NCBI GenBank assembly: GCA_035652495.1
Contig: DASRDS010000132.1
Span: forward strand, 1-8,556
Reading direction: 5' to 3'
DNA from: DASRDS01 sp035652495
GTDB taxonomy: Bacteria; Gemmatimonadota; Gemmatimonadetes; Gemmatimonadales; Gemmatimonadaceae
DNA length: 8,556 bases
The notes under the pieces are model-generated. The model saw nothing but the letters and a program-made list of their open reading frames with translations, did not search any database and was not told the origin of the DNA. Position 1 is the stretch's first letter, and each line of letters begins with the position of its first letter. Positions 1-6,159 of this stretch are shown here, in pieces. A program made the translations under genes and the position numbers.

Positions 1-12
1 GGGAAGTAGCAC

Positions 13-1359
13 ATGCCAGTCGCTGAAACCTCGCAGGAATTCGACGTCAAGAGTCTTGCGTTAGCTGACGCGGGAAGAGACCGCACCGAATGGGCCGAGC
101 GGACCATGCCGGTGCTGCGCCTGATTCGTGAGCGGTTCGCCAAGGAACGCCCGCTCGCGGGCAAGCGGGTCTCCGCCTGTCTCCACGTCACGACCGAGAC
201 GGCGAATCTCATGCTGACCTTGAAGGCGGGCGGTGCCGATGTCGCGCTCTGCGCATCGAACCCGCTATCGACCCAGGACGATGTCGCGGCGCATCTCGTC
301 CGCGATCATGGGATCAAAACCTTCGCGGTCAAGGGCGAAGACTCGGAACGCTACTATGAGCACATCCGTGCGGTGATCGAGCATCGTCCTGACATCACCA
401 TGGATGATGGCGCGGATGTCGTGGGTGCCCTGCACATGATCGCGCTCGACCGGCTGGACGATCTTCCGCCGCCGGTTCGCAAGTACGTCGAGACGTTGGG
501 ACGGTCCGACCGAAAGGCGCTGCTCGACAACGTCATTGGCAGCACCGAAGAGACGACCACGGGCGTGATTCGCCTGAGAGCCATGTCGAAGGACGGCGTG
601 CTCAAATTCCCGGTGATCTCCGTCAACGACTCGTACACCAAGCATCTGTTCGACAACCGCTACGGCACGGGTCAGTCGACCGTCGATGGCATTATCCGCG
701 CGACGAATGCGTTGCTGGCTGGGAGCACGTTCGTGGTCGCGGGCTACGGCTGGTGCGGCCGAGGTGTCGCGAGCCGGGCACGGGGCGCGGGTGCCAATGT
801 CATTGTGACCGAGATCGACCCGCTCAAGGCGCTCGAGGCGACGATGGATGGGTTCCGCGTGTTGCCGATGGCGGAGGCTGCTCCGATTGGCGATATCTTC
901 TGCACGTTGACGGGCAACATTCATGTGGTTCGGACCGAGCATTTCCGGGCGATGAAGGACGGCGCGATTGTCTGTAACTCTGGACACTTCAACGTCGAGC
1001 TGGATTTGGACGCCTTGGCGAAGATCACGGAGCGTCCGGCACGGACAGTGCGACCCTTCGTCGAGGAGTTCATCGTCAACGGTCGCCGGATCTTTATCCT
1101 CGGTGAGGGCCGGTTGATCAACCTGGCCGCCGCCGAAGGTCACCCGGCATCCGTCATGGACATGAGCTTCGCGAACCAATCGCTGGGCGCGGAGTATCTC
1201 GTGAAGAACGCCGCGTCGCTCTCGCGCGATGTGCACCGGGTGCCCGAGGCCATTGACCGTGAGATCGCGCGTCTCAAATTGGCGGCGGGGGGCGTGTCGA
1301 TCGACGCGTTGACCGCCGAGCAGACGAAGTATCTCGCATCGTGGGATATGGGCACCTGA
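13..1359 (+). CDS. ahcY: S-adenosylhomocysteine hydrolase (adenosylhomocysteinase), archaeal/Thermotoga-like short form
   Basis: This cytosolic enzyme reversibly splits S-adenosylhomocysteine into adenosine and homocysteine with tightly bound NAD, clearing the product inhibitor of methyltransferases. The protein has 448 residues. By comparison with the human enzyme, likely active-site residues are H58 (in CLHVT), D131/D132 (DDGAD), E179/E180 (EETTTG), K210 and D214 (NDSYTK...FDN), H325 (NSGHFNVE) and H377 (EGHPS). The Rossmann glycine motif is G244-Y-G-W-C-G-R-G, followed by the acidic ribose-binding segment at 267-269 (EID). NPLSTQDD, GYGWCGRG, NLAAAEGHP and an end at ...TKYLASWDMGT, without the KPDHYRY tail, mark the archaeal/Thermotoga-type branch and not the usual bacterial/eukaryotic one; the insertion of the long form is absent. 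The ATG start is supported by GGGAAG at 1-6. It heads the visible operon; its promoter lies outside the window. Confidence 0.96.
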   Translation: MPVAETSQEFDVKSLALADAGRDRTEWAERTMPVLRLIRERFAKERPLAGKRVSACLHVTTETANLMLTLKAGGADVALCASNPLSTQDDVAAHLVRDHGIKTFAVKGEDSERYYEHIRAVIEHRPDITMDDGADVVGALHMIALDRLDDLPPPVRKYVETLGRSDRKALLDNVIGSTEETTTGVIRLRAMSKDGVLKFPVISVNDSYTKHLFDNRYGTGQSTVDGIIRATNALLAGSTFVVAGYGWCGRGVASRARGAGANVIVTEIDPLKALEATMDGFRVLPMAEAAPIGDIFCTLTGNIHVVRTEHFRAMKDGAIVCNSGHFNVELDLDALAKITERPARTVRPFVEEFIVNGRRIFILGEGRLINLAAAEGHPASVMDMSFANQSLGAEYLVKNAASLSRDVHRVPEAIDREIARLKLAAGGVSIDALTAEQTKYLASWDMGT

Positions 1360-1364
1360 GGGGG
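1358..1364 (+). promoter_or_regulatory. Shine-Dalgarno site overlapping the ahcY stop codon
   Basis: GAGGGGG begins on the second base of the ahcY TGA stop and sits 5 nt before the ATG at 1370. It is the strongest purine-rich ribosome-binding site in the window. It fixes the start of the DUF151 gene and suggests its translation is linked to termination on ahcY. Confidence 0.7.
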
Positions 1365-1369
1365 CTCAG

Positions 1370-1891
1370 ATGGTCGAAGTGGTGGTCGCGAAACTCGGGC
1401 TGGACAGTTCGACGAACAGTCATGTGGTCATCCTGCAGGAAAAGGATGGCCACCGGCTGCTTCCGATTTGGATCGGCCAGCCCGAGGCCGATTCCATTGT
1501 CATGGAAATGAAGAACGTGCGGCGCGAGCGACCGCTCACGCATGATCTCTGCAAAAATCTCATCGTGGGACTGGGCGGCACGCTGCGTCGCGTGCAGATC
1601 ACGAAGGTGCAGAAGAGCACCTACTACGCCGAGCTCCACGTCGCGCGTCCCGAGGGCCTCGTCCAGATCGACGCCCGGCCTTCCGACAGCATCGCCATCG
1701 CCTTGCGTCTTTCGGCGCCTATCTACGCGCAGGAATCGCTGCTCACCGCGGTCGTCGAGGAGGACGGCGAGGATTCGGTTGCGACTGCCGAGTCGCAGGC
1801 GCGGCTCGATGAGATGAAAATGACCGCCGAGCAGCTCAAGGAGCGCCTCGAGAACTTGCGGCCAGAGGATCTGGGAAAGTTCAACATCTAG
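1370..1891 (+). CDS. DUF151 bifunctional nuclease family protein
   Basis: This is a 173-residue member of the bifunctional nuclease (BFN/DUF151) family. Some relatives have reported DNase/RNase activity, but the physiological role in bacteria is poorly defined. Family hallmarks are visible in order: the N-terminal strand MVEVVVAKLGLD, LPIWIGQPEA near residues 31-40, RPLTHDL near 53-59, and IDARPSDSIAIALR followed by API near 100-117. The C-terminal part from about 120 is acidic and probably helical, ending in ENLRPEDLGKFNI, a tail I associate with this family in several phyla. The start is well supported by the GAGGGGG site 5 nt upstream. The gene follows ahcY by 10 nt, and its end overlaps in another frame with sequence that may encode the N-terminus of the next protein. 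Family assignment is strong; the substrate cannot be inferred. Confidence 0.92.
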   Translation: MVEVVVAKLGLDSSTNSHVVILQEKDGHRLLPIWIGQPEADSIVMEMKNVRRERPLTHDLCKNLIVGLGGTLRRVQITKVQKSTYYAELHVARPEGLVQIDARPSDSIAIALRLSAPIYAQESLLTAVVEEDGEDSVATAESQARLDEMKMTAEQLKERLENLRPEDLGKFNI

Positions 1892-1893
1892 CA

Positions 1894-2850
1894 CTGCTCG
1901 GCTTCGCTTCGCTCGCCTTCGCAGGCACACCATCACATCCGGCCGGGGATCATGTCGATGGCCGGGTAGTTCGTCGTGTCGGCAAAGGCGTCCAAGCGGT
2001 CCCCAATACGTGGGTGACGCTCCATCGCGTGGGCGCGGATACCGCCGGTCCGCTCGACTCGATGCGCACGAGCGCCGACGGTCGGTATAAGTTCAACTAC
2101 CGACGCACGGGCGATCCCCAGGCGATCTATTTCGTCTCGTCGATGTTCGGCGGCGTCGCCTATTTCAGTCAGCCGCTCCGAGCCGCGGAAGAAACCGGCG
2201 ACGATGCCCAGATCACCGTGTTCGACACGACGTCGACCCCGTTCCCGCTGAACCTTCGTGGCCGGCACCTGATCATAGCGGGCCCTGGTCCAGATGGTCT
2301 CCGAACACTCGTCGAGGTATTCGAGATCTCGAACGACAGCTCGCGGACGCTCGTAGCCGGTGGCGCGAATGGCGAGAGGCCCACGTGGACGACGATCCTG
2401 CCGCCCAACGCGACGCGCTTTCGCGTTGGCCAGGGCGATATCGCGGCTGATGCGATCACGGCCACGAATGGCCGCGTCGAAGTCTTCGCGCCGTTCGCCC
2501 CGGGCGTAAAACAGTTCTCGTTCTCCTTCGCCCTGCCGCAGAGCGACTTTCCGCTGGCGCTCCCGATCGAGCACGCCACAGGCATGCTCGAGGCGCTGAC
2601 CGAAGAACCGGCGGCGCAGGTGCGCTCGCCAGCGCTGGCGCCCACGGCGGCCGTGACGGTGCAGGGCCAGACTTTTCAGCGATTCGTCGGCGAGAACACG
2701 CCGTCGAGCGGCGTGATTCGGATCGAAGTCCCGGAGCCCCCCGTGCGCGGGGAGCCGATCTACATGGCCACGCTCATCGCGGTGGTCGGCGCGGCGCTCC
2801 TGTTAGGGCTGGCGCGAGCCTTCACGCGGCCGCCGCTGCCCGCGACCTAG
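1894..2850 (+). CDS. Envelope protein with carboxypeptidase-regulatory-like N-terminal domain and C-terminal membrane anchor
   Basis: I recognise no specific function. The first ordinary start in this frame is GTG at 2014, but that would cut into a clear beta-sandwich (VDGRVV, then VPNTWVTLHR, then SADGRYKFNY) typical of carboxypeptidase-regulatory-like domains. Upstream, the frame stays open to a TGA at 1810 and encodes a hydrophobic stretch ending in an AFA/G cleavage-like site near 1921-1924, as in a secretion signal. No ATG, GTG or TTG exists between 1813 and 2013; CTG at 1894, 2 nt after the previous stop, is the nearest usable codon and is adopted here tentatively, giving 318 residues. 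From that start, about residues 16-80 are the sandwich, the middle is unassigned beta-rich sequence, and residues 291-308 (after IYM) are one hydrophobic helix followed by a short basic tail. The topology implied is extracytoplasmic with a C-terminal anchor. It lies 3 nt before btuF in the same frame, so it may serve the importer; that is inference. The gene is secure, the start is not. Confidence 0.68.
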   Translation: MLGFASLAFAGTPSHPAGDHVDGRVVRRVGKGVQAVPNTWVTLHRVGADTAGPLDSMRTSADGRYKFNYRRTGDPQAIYFVSSMFGGVAYFSQPLRAAEETGDDAQITVFDTTSTPFPLNLRGRHLIIAGPGPDGLRTLVEVFEISNDSSRTLVAGGANGERPTWTTILPPNATRFRVGQGDIAADAITATNGRVEVFAPFAPGVKQFSFSFALPQSDFPLALPIEHATGMLEALTEEPAAQVRSPALAPTAAVTVQGQTFQRFVGENTPSSGVIRIEVPEPPVRGEPIYMATLIAVVGAALLLGLARAFTRPPLPAT

Positions 2851-2853
2851 CCC

Positions 2854-3678
2854 GTGCACCCTCGGCTCTTCCTCGCGGTGCTGCTCACGGCCTGTGCGGG
2901 GCGCCATGAAACCCGAGCCGCTCGCGGCGCGACGGTCGACGATTTCGGCGACACGGTCCCGTCGAACCTCCCGGCGCAACGCATCGTCTCGCTCAACCCA
3001 ACGACGACCGAGTTGCTGTTCGCCCTCGGCGACAGCACTCGCCTCGTCGGCCGCACGCACTGGGACAACCACCCGTCGATCCCGGATATCGGCGATGCCC
3101 TCCGCCCGAACGTCGAAGCCGTTCTGGCGGTCCATCCCGATCTCGTCTTGCTGTACGCCAGCGCCGACAACCGATCGGCCGCGCGCCGACTGCGCGACAA
3201 TCACATCGCCACGCTCTCGATCCGGGTCGACCGCATCGAGGACTTCGGCCGCGAAGCGCGACTCCTCGGCCGCATCCTCGGCGATTCCGCGCGCGCGGCG
3301 ACCATCGTGGACACGGTGCAGCGCACGCTCGACCGCGTGCGCACGGCCACCGCGTCGCTGCCGCACCCGACGGTGTTCTGGGAGCTCTGGCAGTCGCCGC
3401 TGATGGCGGTGGGCGGCGGCAGCTTCCTCAACGAGCTGCTCACGATCGCCGGCGGCACCAATATTTACGGCACCTTGAGCGCCCCGTCGCCCGTTGTCTC
3501 GCGGGAAGATGTCCTGAGCCGTCACCCGGACGTGATCTTCACGTCCCCGCGCGCCGCCCACGATTGGCAGGGTCGCGTGCTCGTGCCCGACACAGCCCTC
3601 ATCGGCCAGCCATCCGTGCGACTCGGCGAAGCCGCGGTCTCGCTGGCGAACCTGCTACATCCCGGAGCCGTGCAGTAG
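2854..3678 (+). CDS. btuF: ABC transporter substrate-binding lipoprotein, BtuF-like (cobalamin or related chelate)
   Basis: This 274-residue protein is the extracytoplasmic binding component of a vitamin B12/iron-chelate type importer. The start is GTG, one CCC codon after the preceding gene's TAG, with no obvious Shine-Dalgarno site. A very short lipoprotein signal (MHPRLFLAVLLTAC) has its lipobox cysteine at residue 14, so the mature protein should be lipid-anchored. Family landmarks are RIVSLNPTTTELLFALG near 43-59, VEAVLAVHPDLVLL near 87-100, the long bridging helix near 130-165, GGGSFLNELLTIAGGTNIY near 187-205, and VSREDVLSRHPDVI near 215-228. E53 aligns with the lobe-one glutamate that contacts the permease in E. 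coli BtuF; in lobe two the aligned residue is Thr, with E194 close by as a possible substitute. Ligand is inferred as cobalamin; haem or a siderophore is not excluded. Confidence 0.85.
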   Translation: MHPRLFLAVLLTACAGRHETRAARGATVDDFGDTVPSNLPAQRIVSLNPTTTELLFALGDSTRLVGRTHWDNHPSIPDIGDALRPNVEAVLAVHPDLVLLYASADNRSAARRLRDNHIATLSIRVDRIEDFGREARLLGRILGDSARAATIVDTVQRTLDRVRTATASLPHPTVFWELWQSPLMAVGGGSFLNELLTIAGGTNIYGTLSAPSPVVSREDVLSRHPDVIFTSPRAAHDWQGRVLVPDTALIGQPSVRLGEAAVSLANLLHPGAVQ

Positions 3679-4620
3679 ATGCGACGGCTCTGGGTAGCCG
3701 CCGTCATCGCGATGTTCGCGCTGTTCGTGGTTGCCCTCGCCGTTGGCCCCGTCAGCATCCCACTGCACGCGCTTTGGACCAGTGACATCGTCCGCACGAT
3801 CCGCCTGCCGCGCGCTACCCTCGCGCTCCTCGTGGGCGCCGCCCTCGGCATGAGTGGCGGCGCGCTCCAAGGCGTGCTCCGGAATGGCCTCGCCGAGCCA
3901 TACCTGCTCGGCGTATCAGGCGGCGCCGCCGTCGGCGCCGTGGTCGCCACCATAGTGGGACTCAACAGCCCGGCCAGCACGCCGATCGCGGCCCTGGTCG
4001 GCGCCGTGGCCGCGGTCATCCTGGTCCTCGGGCTCGCCCGCGTCGCAGGCGGCCGCGGGGCTGATCCGCGCGTGCTGATCATGGCGGGCGTCGTCGTCGG
4101 TGCCTTCGCCAACGCCGCCATCATGGTCGCGCTGGCTTCGGCACCGGCCGATACCGTGCGCGGCGCGATCTGGTGGATGATGGGATCGGTCGCCGATGCC
4201 GAGTGGTCGTCGATCATCTGGCTCGCGGTCTATCTCGGGATCGGCGGGGCAGCCCTGATACTCTGGGCACCCGAGATCGATGCCCTCGCACTCGGCGACG
4301 AAGCCGCGGCCGCGATCGGCGTCGACGTGGACCGGGCCAGCCGCCGGATCTTTCTCGCGGCGGCCACGATCGCCGCCGCGACCGTCGCGGCCGCGGGCCT
4401 CGTCGGATTCGTCGGACTCGTCGTCCCGCATCTCGCCCGCAGCGGCGGCGCCCGCGCGCATCGCGCCATTCTGGGCGCGTCCGCCCTCATCGGTGCGTCG
4501 CTCGTGCTCGCGGCCGACATCGTCGCTCGGACGGTTCGCGCTCCCGCCGATCTCCCCTTGGGCGCCATCACCGCCTTAGTCGGCGTCCCGTTTTTCTTGT
4601 CCCGTCTGCGCCGACTATGA
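3679..4620 (+). CDS. btuC: FecCD/BtuC-family ABC importer permease
   Basis: This 313-residue polytopic inner-membrane protein would form the homodimeric channel of the importer. The family signature RLPR...LLVGAALGMSGGALQGVLRNGLAEPYLLGVSGGA spans about residues 42-83; VGFVGLVVPHLAR lies at 242-254; and the closing LPLGAITALVGVPFFL lies at 292-307. The cytoplasmic coupling helices are probably around 203-222 (ALGDEAAAAIGVD), where it would dock with the ATPase. About eight to ten hydrophobic segments are visible. It is slightly shorter than the usual 320-340 residues, mostly at the N-terminus. The ATG follows the btuF TAG directly, with GGAG at 3664-3667 (11 nt upstream) as a possible ribosome site, and the stop overlaps the next start (ATGA), so btuF, btuC and btuD are translationally linked. 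Substrate class is shared with the iron-siderophore permeases, so B12 is inferred. Confidence 0.9.
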   Translation: MRRLWVAAVIAMFALFVVALAVGPVSIPLHALWTSDIVRTIRLPRATLALLVGAALGMSGGALQGVLRNGLAEPYLLGVSGGAAVGAVVATIVGLNSPASTPIAALVGAVAAVILVLGLARVAGGRGADPRVLIMAGVVVGAFANAAIMVALASAPADTVRGAIWWMMGSVADAEWSSIIWLAVYLGIGGAALILWAPEIDALALGDEAAAAIGVDVDRASRRIFLAAATIAAATVAAAGLVGFVGLVVPHLARSGGARAHRAILGASALIGASLVLAADIVARTVRAPADLPLGAITALVGVPFFLSRLRRL

Positions 4621-5390
4621 TCGCGGTCGATGATCTTCTAGTCCGCTATGCGGCAGGAGCGAACCCAGCGCTCGACGGTATGGGGCTCCGAGCGGAGCGA
4701 GGAGCGTTAACAGCCCTTGTCGGCCCCAATGGCAGTGGCAAGAGCACACTCGTCCGCGCGATGATCGGACGTGTCCCTGTCGAACGGGGTAGCATCCGGA
4801 TCAATGGCGACAATGCGCTCACCATGACACGTCGCGAATTTGCGCGTCGGGTCGCGGTAGTCACCCAGCGTGATGAGCCGGTGTTCCCGCTCCTCGGCCG
4901 CGAATACATCGCCCTCGGCCGCTTTGCGCATGGCAGCCTATTTCGCGCTGCCCAACCCGATGATCCGGCAGTCGACAAGGCGGCCGAGCGCGCTGGCGTC
5001 ACCGCGTTCCTGGACCGGAGGACCGACCAGCTCTCCGGCGGGGAATGGCAGCGCCTTCGCATTGCCCGCGCGCTGGCGCAGGGCGGCGACGCGCTGGTGC
5101 TCGACGAGCCCACGACGTTTCTGGACATCGGCCATGAGATGGCGCTGTTCGAGCTGCTCGCCGAGTTGTCGCGCAGTGGGTTGGCGGTCCTGCTCGTGAG
5201 CCATCAGCTGAATCTCGTCTCGAGGTTCGCGAGCCAAGTCGTCCTGCTGCATCGAGGCCGTGTGGCCGCGGCCGGGACGCCGAGTGAGGTCATGCAGGGC
5301 TCCGTGCTGGAGTCCGTGTACGAGTGGCCGCTCGTCGTCACGCACGACCCAGCGGTCGGGGCTCCGATGTTGGTGCCGCTCAAGCGCTAG
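4617..5390 (+). CDS. btuD: ABC importer ATP-binding protein, BtuD/FecE-like
   Basis: This 257-residue cytoplasmic ATPase powers the importer. All nucleotide-binding motifs are intact: Walker A GPNGSGKST at 36-44, Q-loop Q84 (VVTQRDEPVF), signature LSGGE at 139-143, Walker B ALVLDEP at 159-165, D-loop FLD at 168-170 and switch histidine H196 (LLVSHQ). The region between Q-loop and signature, including GREYIALGRFAH, matches the BtuD/FecE/FhuC group. I chose ATG 4617, which overlaps the btuC TGA, because the protein then begins with the normal first strand (MIAVDDLLVRY). The same frame is open back to 4173, but that extension is arginine-rich out-of-frame btuC sequence. The last 30 residues (WPLVVTHDPAVGAPMLVPL) are the usual FecE-type tail. 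No Shine-Dalgarno is evident, so coupled translation is likely. Confidence 0.92.
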   Translation: MIAVDDLLVRYAAGANPALDGMGLRAERGALTALVGPNGSGKSTLVRAMIGRVPVERGSIRINGDNALTMTRREFARRVAVVTQRDEPVFPLLGREYIALGRFAHGSLFRAAQPDDPAVDKAAERAGVTAFLDRRTDQLSGGEWQRLRIARALAQGGDALVLDEPTTFLDIGHEMALFELLAELSRSGLAVLLVSHQLNLVSRFASQVVLLHRGRVAAAGTPSEVMQGSVLESVYEWPLVVTHDPAVGAPMLVPLKR

Positions 5391-5400
5391 ATTTCGGGTC

Positions 5401-6159
5401 ATGGCACTCGTGACGACCGAGGCCGTGGTCCTGCACGCGTTCGACTACATGGAGTCCTCGCGTATCTACCGGCTCCTGACGCGCGATCGCGGACTCCAGT
5501 CCGCGCTCGCCAAGGGCGCGCGCCGAGCCCGCGCGAAAGTCGGCAGCGCGGTCGATCTCTTCGCTCAGGGTGATGCGCAGCTGTACGTGAAGCCCGGCCG
5601 CGACCTGCACAACATGGCCGCGTTCGACGTCACGCACTCGCGGGTCGCGCTCGTCGCTGTGCAGGGCCGCTTCGCGGCGGCGGCGGCCCTGGCGGAGCTC
5701 GTCCTGCGATTCATGCAGGAGGATCCCGTCGGGGGCCCGGCGATCTACGATGCGGTCGTGCGCGGTCTCGACACGATTGCCGCGGCCGACGCCACGACCG
5801 TGCGCGAGGCCGGGTTGGCGGCGGCGTGGTCGCTCGTCGCCGAGCTGGGATTCGCGCCCGAGGTCGAGCGCTGCAGCAGCTGCCACACGCTGGTCGAGGA
5901 GCAGTCGACGGCGGCGTTCAGTTGCCCCGCGGGCGGGGTTTTGTGCGACCGCTGCGCCCGGACCGGCGCGGTGAAGCGGATGCTTCCACCGCGGGCTAGG
6001 GAGGCCCTTGTCCGCTGGGTTGGTGGCCAGCGGGCCACGATCGCGGAGGAGGGCGATACCAAAGCCCATCAGCGGCTCCTGCGCGAGTTCGTGTCAGAGC
6101 ATCTCACGGAGTCGCGAGAGTTGCGCGCGTTCGCCGCCTGGGAAAGCGGCGCCATATGA
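5401..6159 (+). CDS. recO: DNA repair protein RecO
   Basis: RecO works with RecF and RecR to displace SSB and load RecA on gapped DNA, and it anneals SSB-coated strands. This copy has 252 residues, normal for the family. The N-terminal OB-fold covers about 1-80 (VTTEAVVLHAFDYMESSRIYRLLTRDRG, then LAKGARRARAKVG). A helical region follows to about 155. The zinc module is C158-x2-C161 then C182-x2-C185, with an extra C175 in the intervening FSCPAGGVLC. The C-terminal end (RLLREFVSEHL) is also typical. ATG 5401 gives the canonical first strand, whereas the open frame back to 5260 only translates btuD sequence out of frame. It follows btuD by 10 nt, with a weak upstream site. Its stop overlaps the selB start as ATGA. 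Confidence 0.93.
   Translation: MALVTTEAVVLHAFDYMESSRIYRLLTRDRGLQSALAKGARRARAKVGSAVDLFAQGDAQLYVKPGRDLHNMAAFDVTHSRVALVAVQGRFAAAAALAELVLRFMQEDPVGGPAIYDAVVRGLDTIAAADATTVREAGLAAAWSLVAELGFAPEVERCSSCHTLVEEQSTAAFSCPAGGVLCDRCARTGAVKRMLPPRAREALVRWVGGQRATIAEEGDTKAHQRLLREFVSEHLTESRELRAFAAWESGAI

Noticed and set aside
265..1236. 323-codon minus-strand open frame opposite ahcY
   Set aside because: It is a shadow frame typical of GC-rich DNA, with no recognisable domain, opposite a certain gene.
1357..1359. ahcY TGA considered as a selenocysteine codon because selB is nearby
   Set aside because: The protein already ends where the family ends, and the bases after it are the ribosome site of the next gene.
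1892..1930. TTCGC-rich repetitive stretch after the DUF151 stop, considered as a repeat or terminator
   Set aside because: It reads well as signal-peptide-like codons of the next gene, lacks a stable stem and has no T-run.
1274..1936. 220-codon minus-strand open frame opposite the DUF151 gene
   Set aside because: It is low-complexity, Arg/Asp/Leu-rich sequence antisense to a conserved gene.
2803..3561. 252-codon minus-strand open frame opposite btuF
   Set aside because: Arg/Ala/Glu-rich shadow of btuF codons with no motif.
3522..4217. 231-codon minus-strand open frame opposite btuC
   Set aside because: Its Ala/Thr/Pro-rich composition mirrors the hydrophobic btuC codons; no domain seen.
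4173..4616. 148-codon N-terminal extension of the btuD frame
   Set aside because: It is arginine-rich out-of-frame btuC sequence; the ATG at 4617 gives a normal ABC ATPase start with an ATGA overlap.
5260..5400. 47-codon extension of the recO frame
   Set aside because: It translates btuD out of frame; RecO homology begins at ATG 5401.
5380..6069. 229-codon minus-strand open frame opposite recO
   Set aside because: Arginine-rich shadow with no family resemblance.
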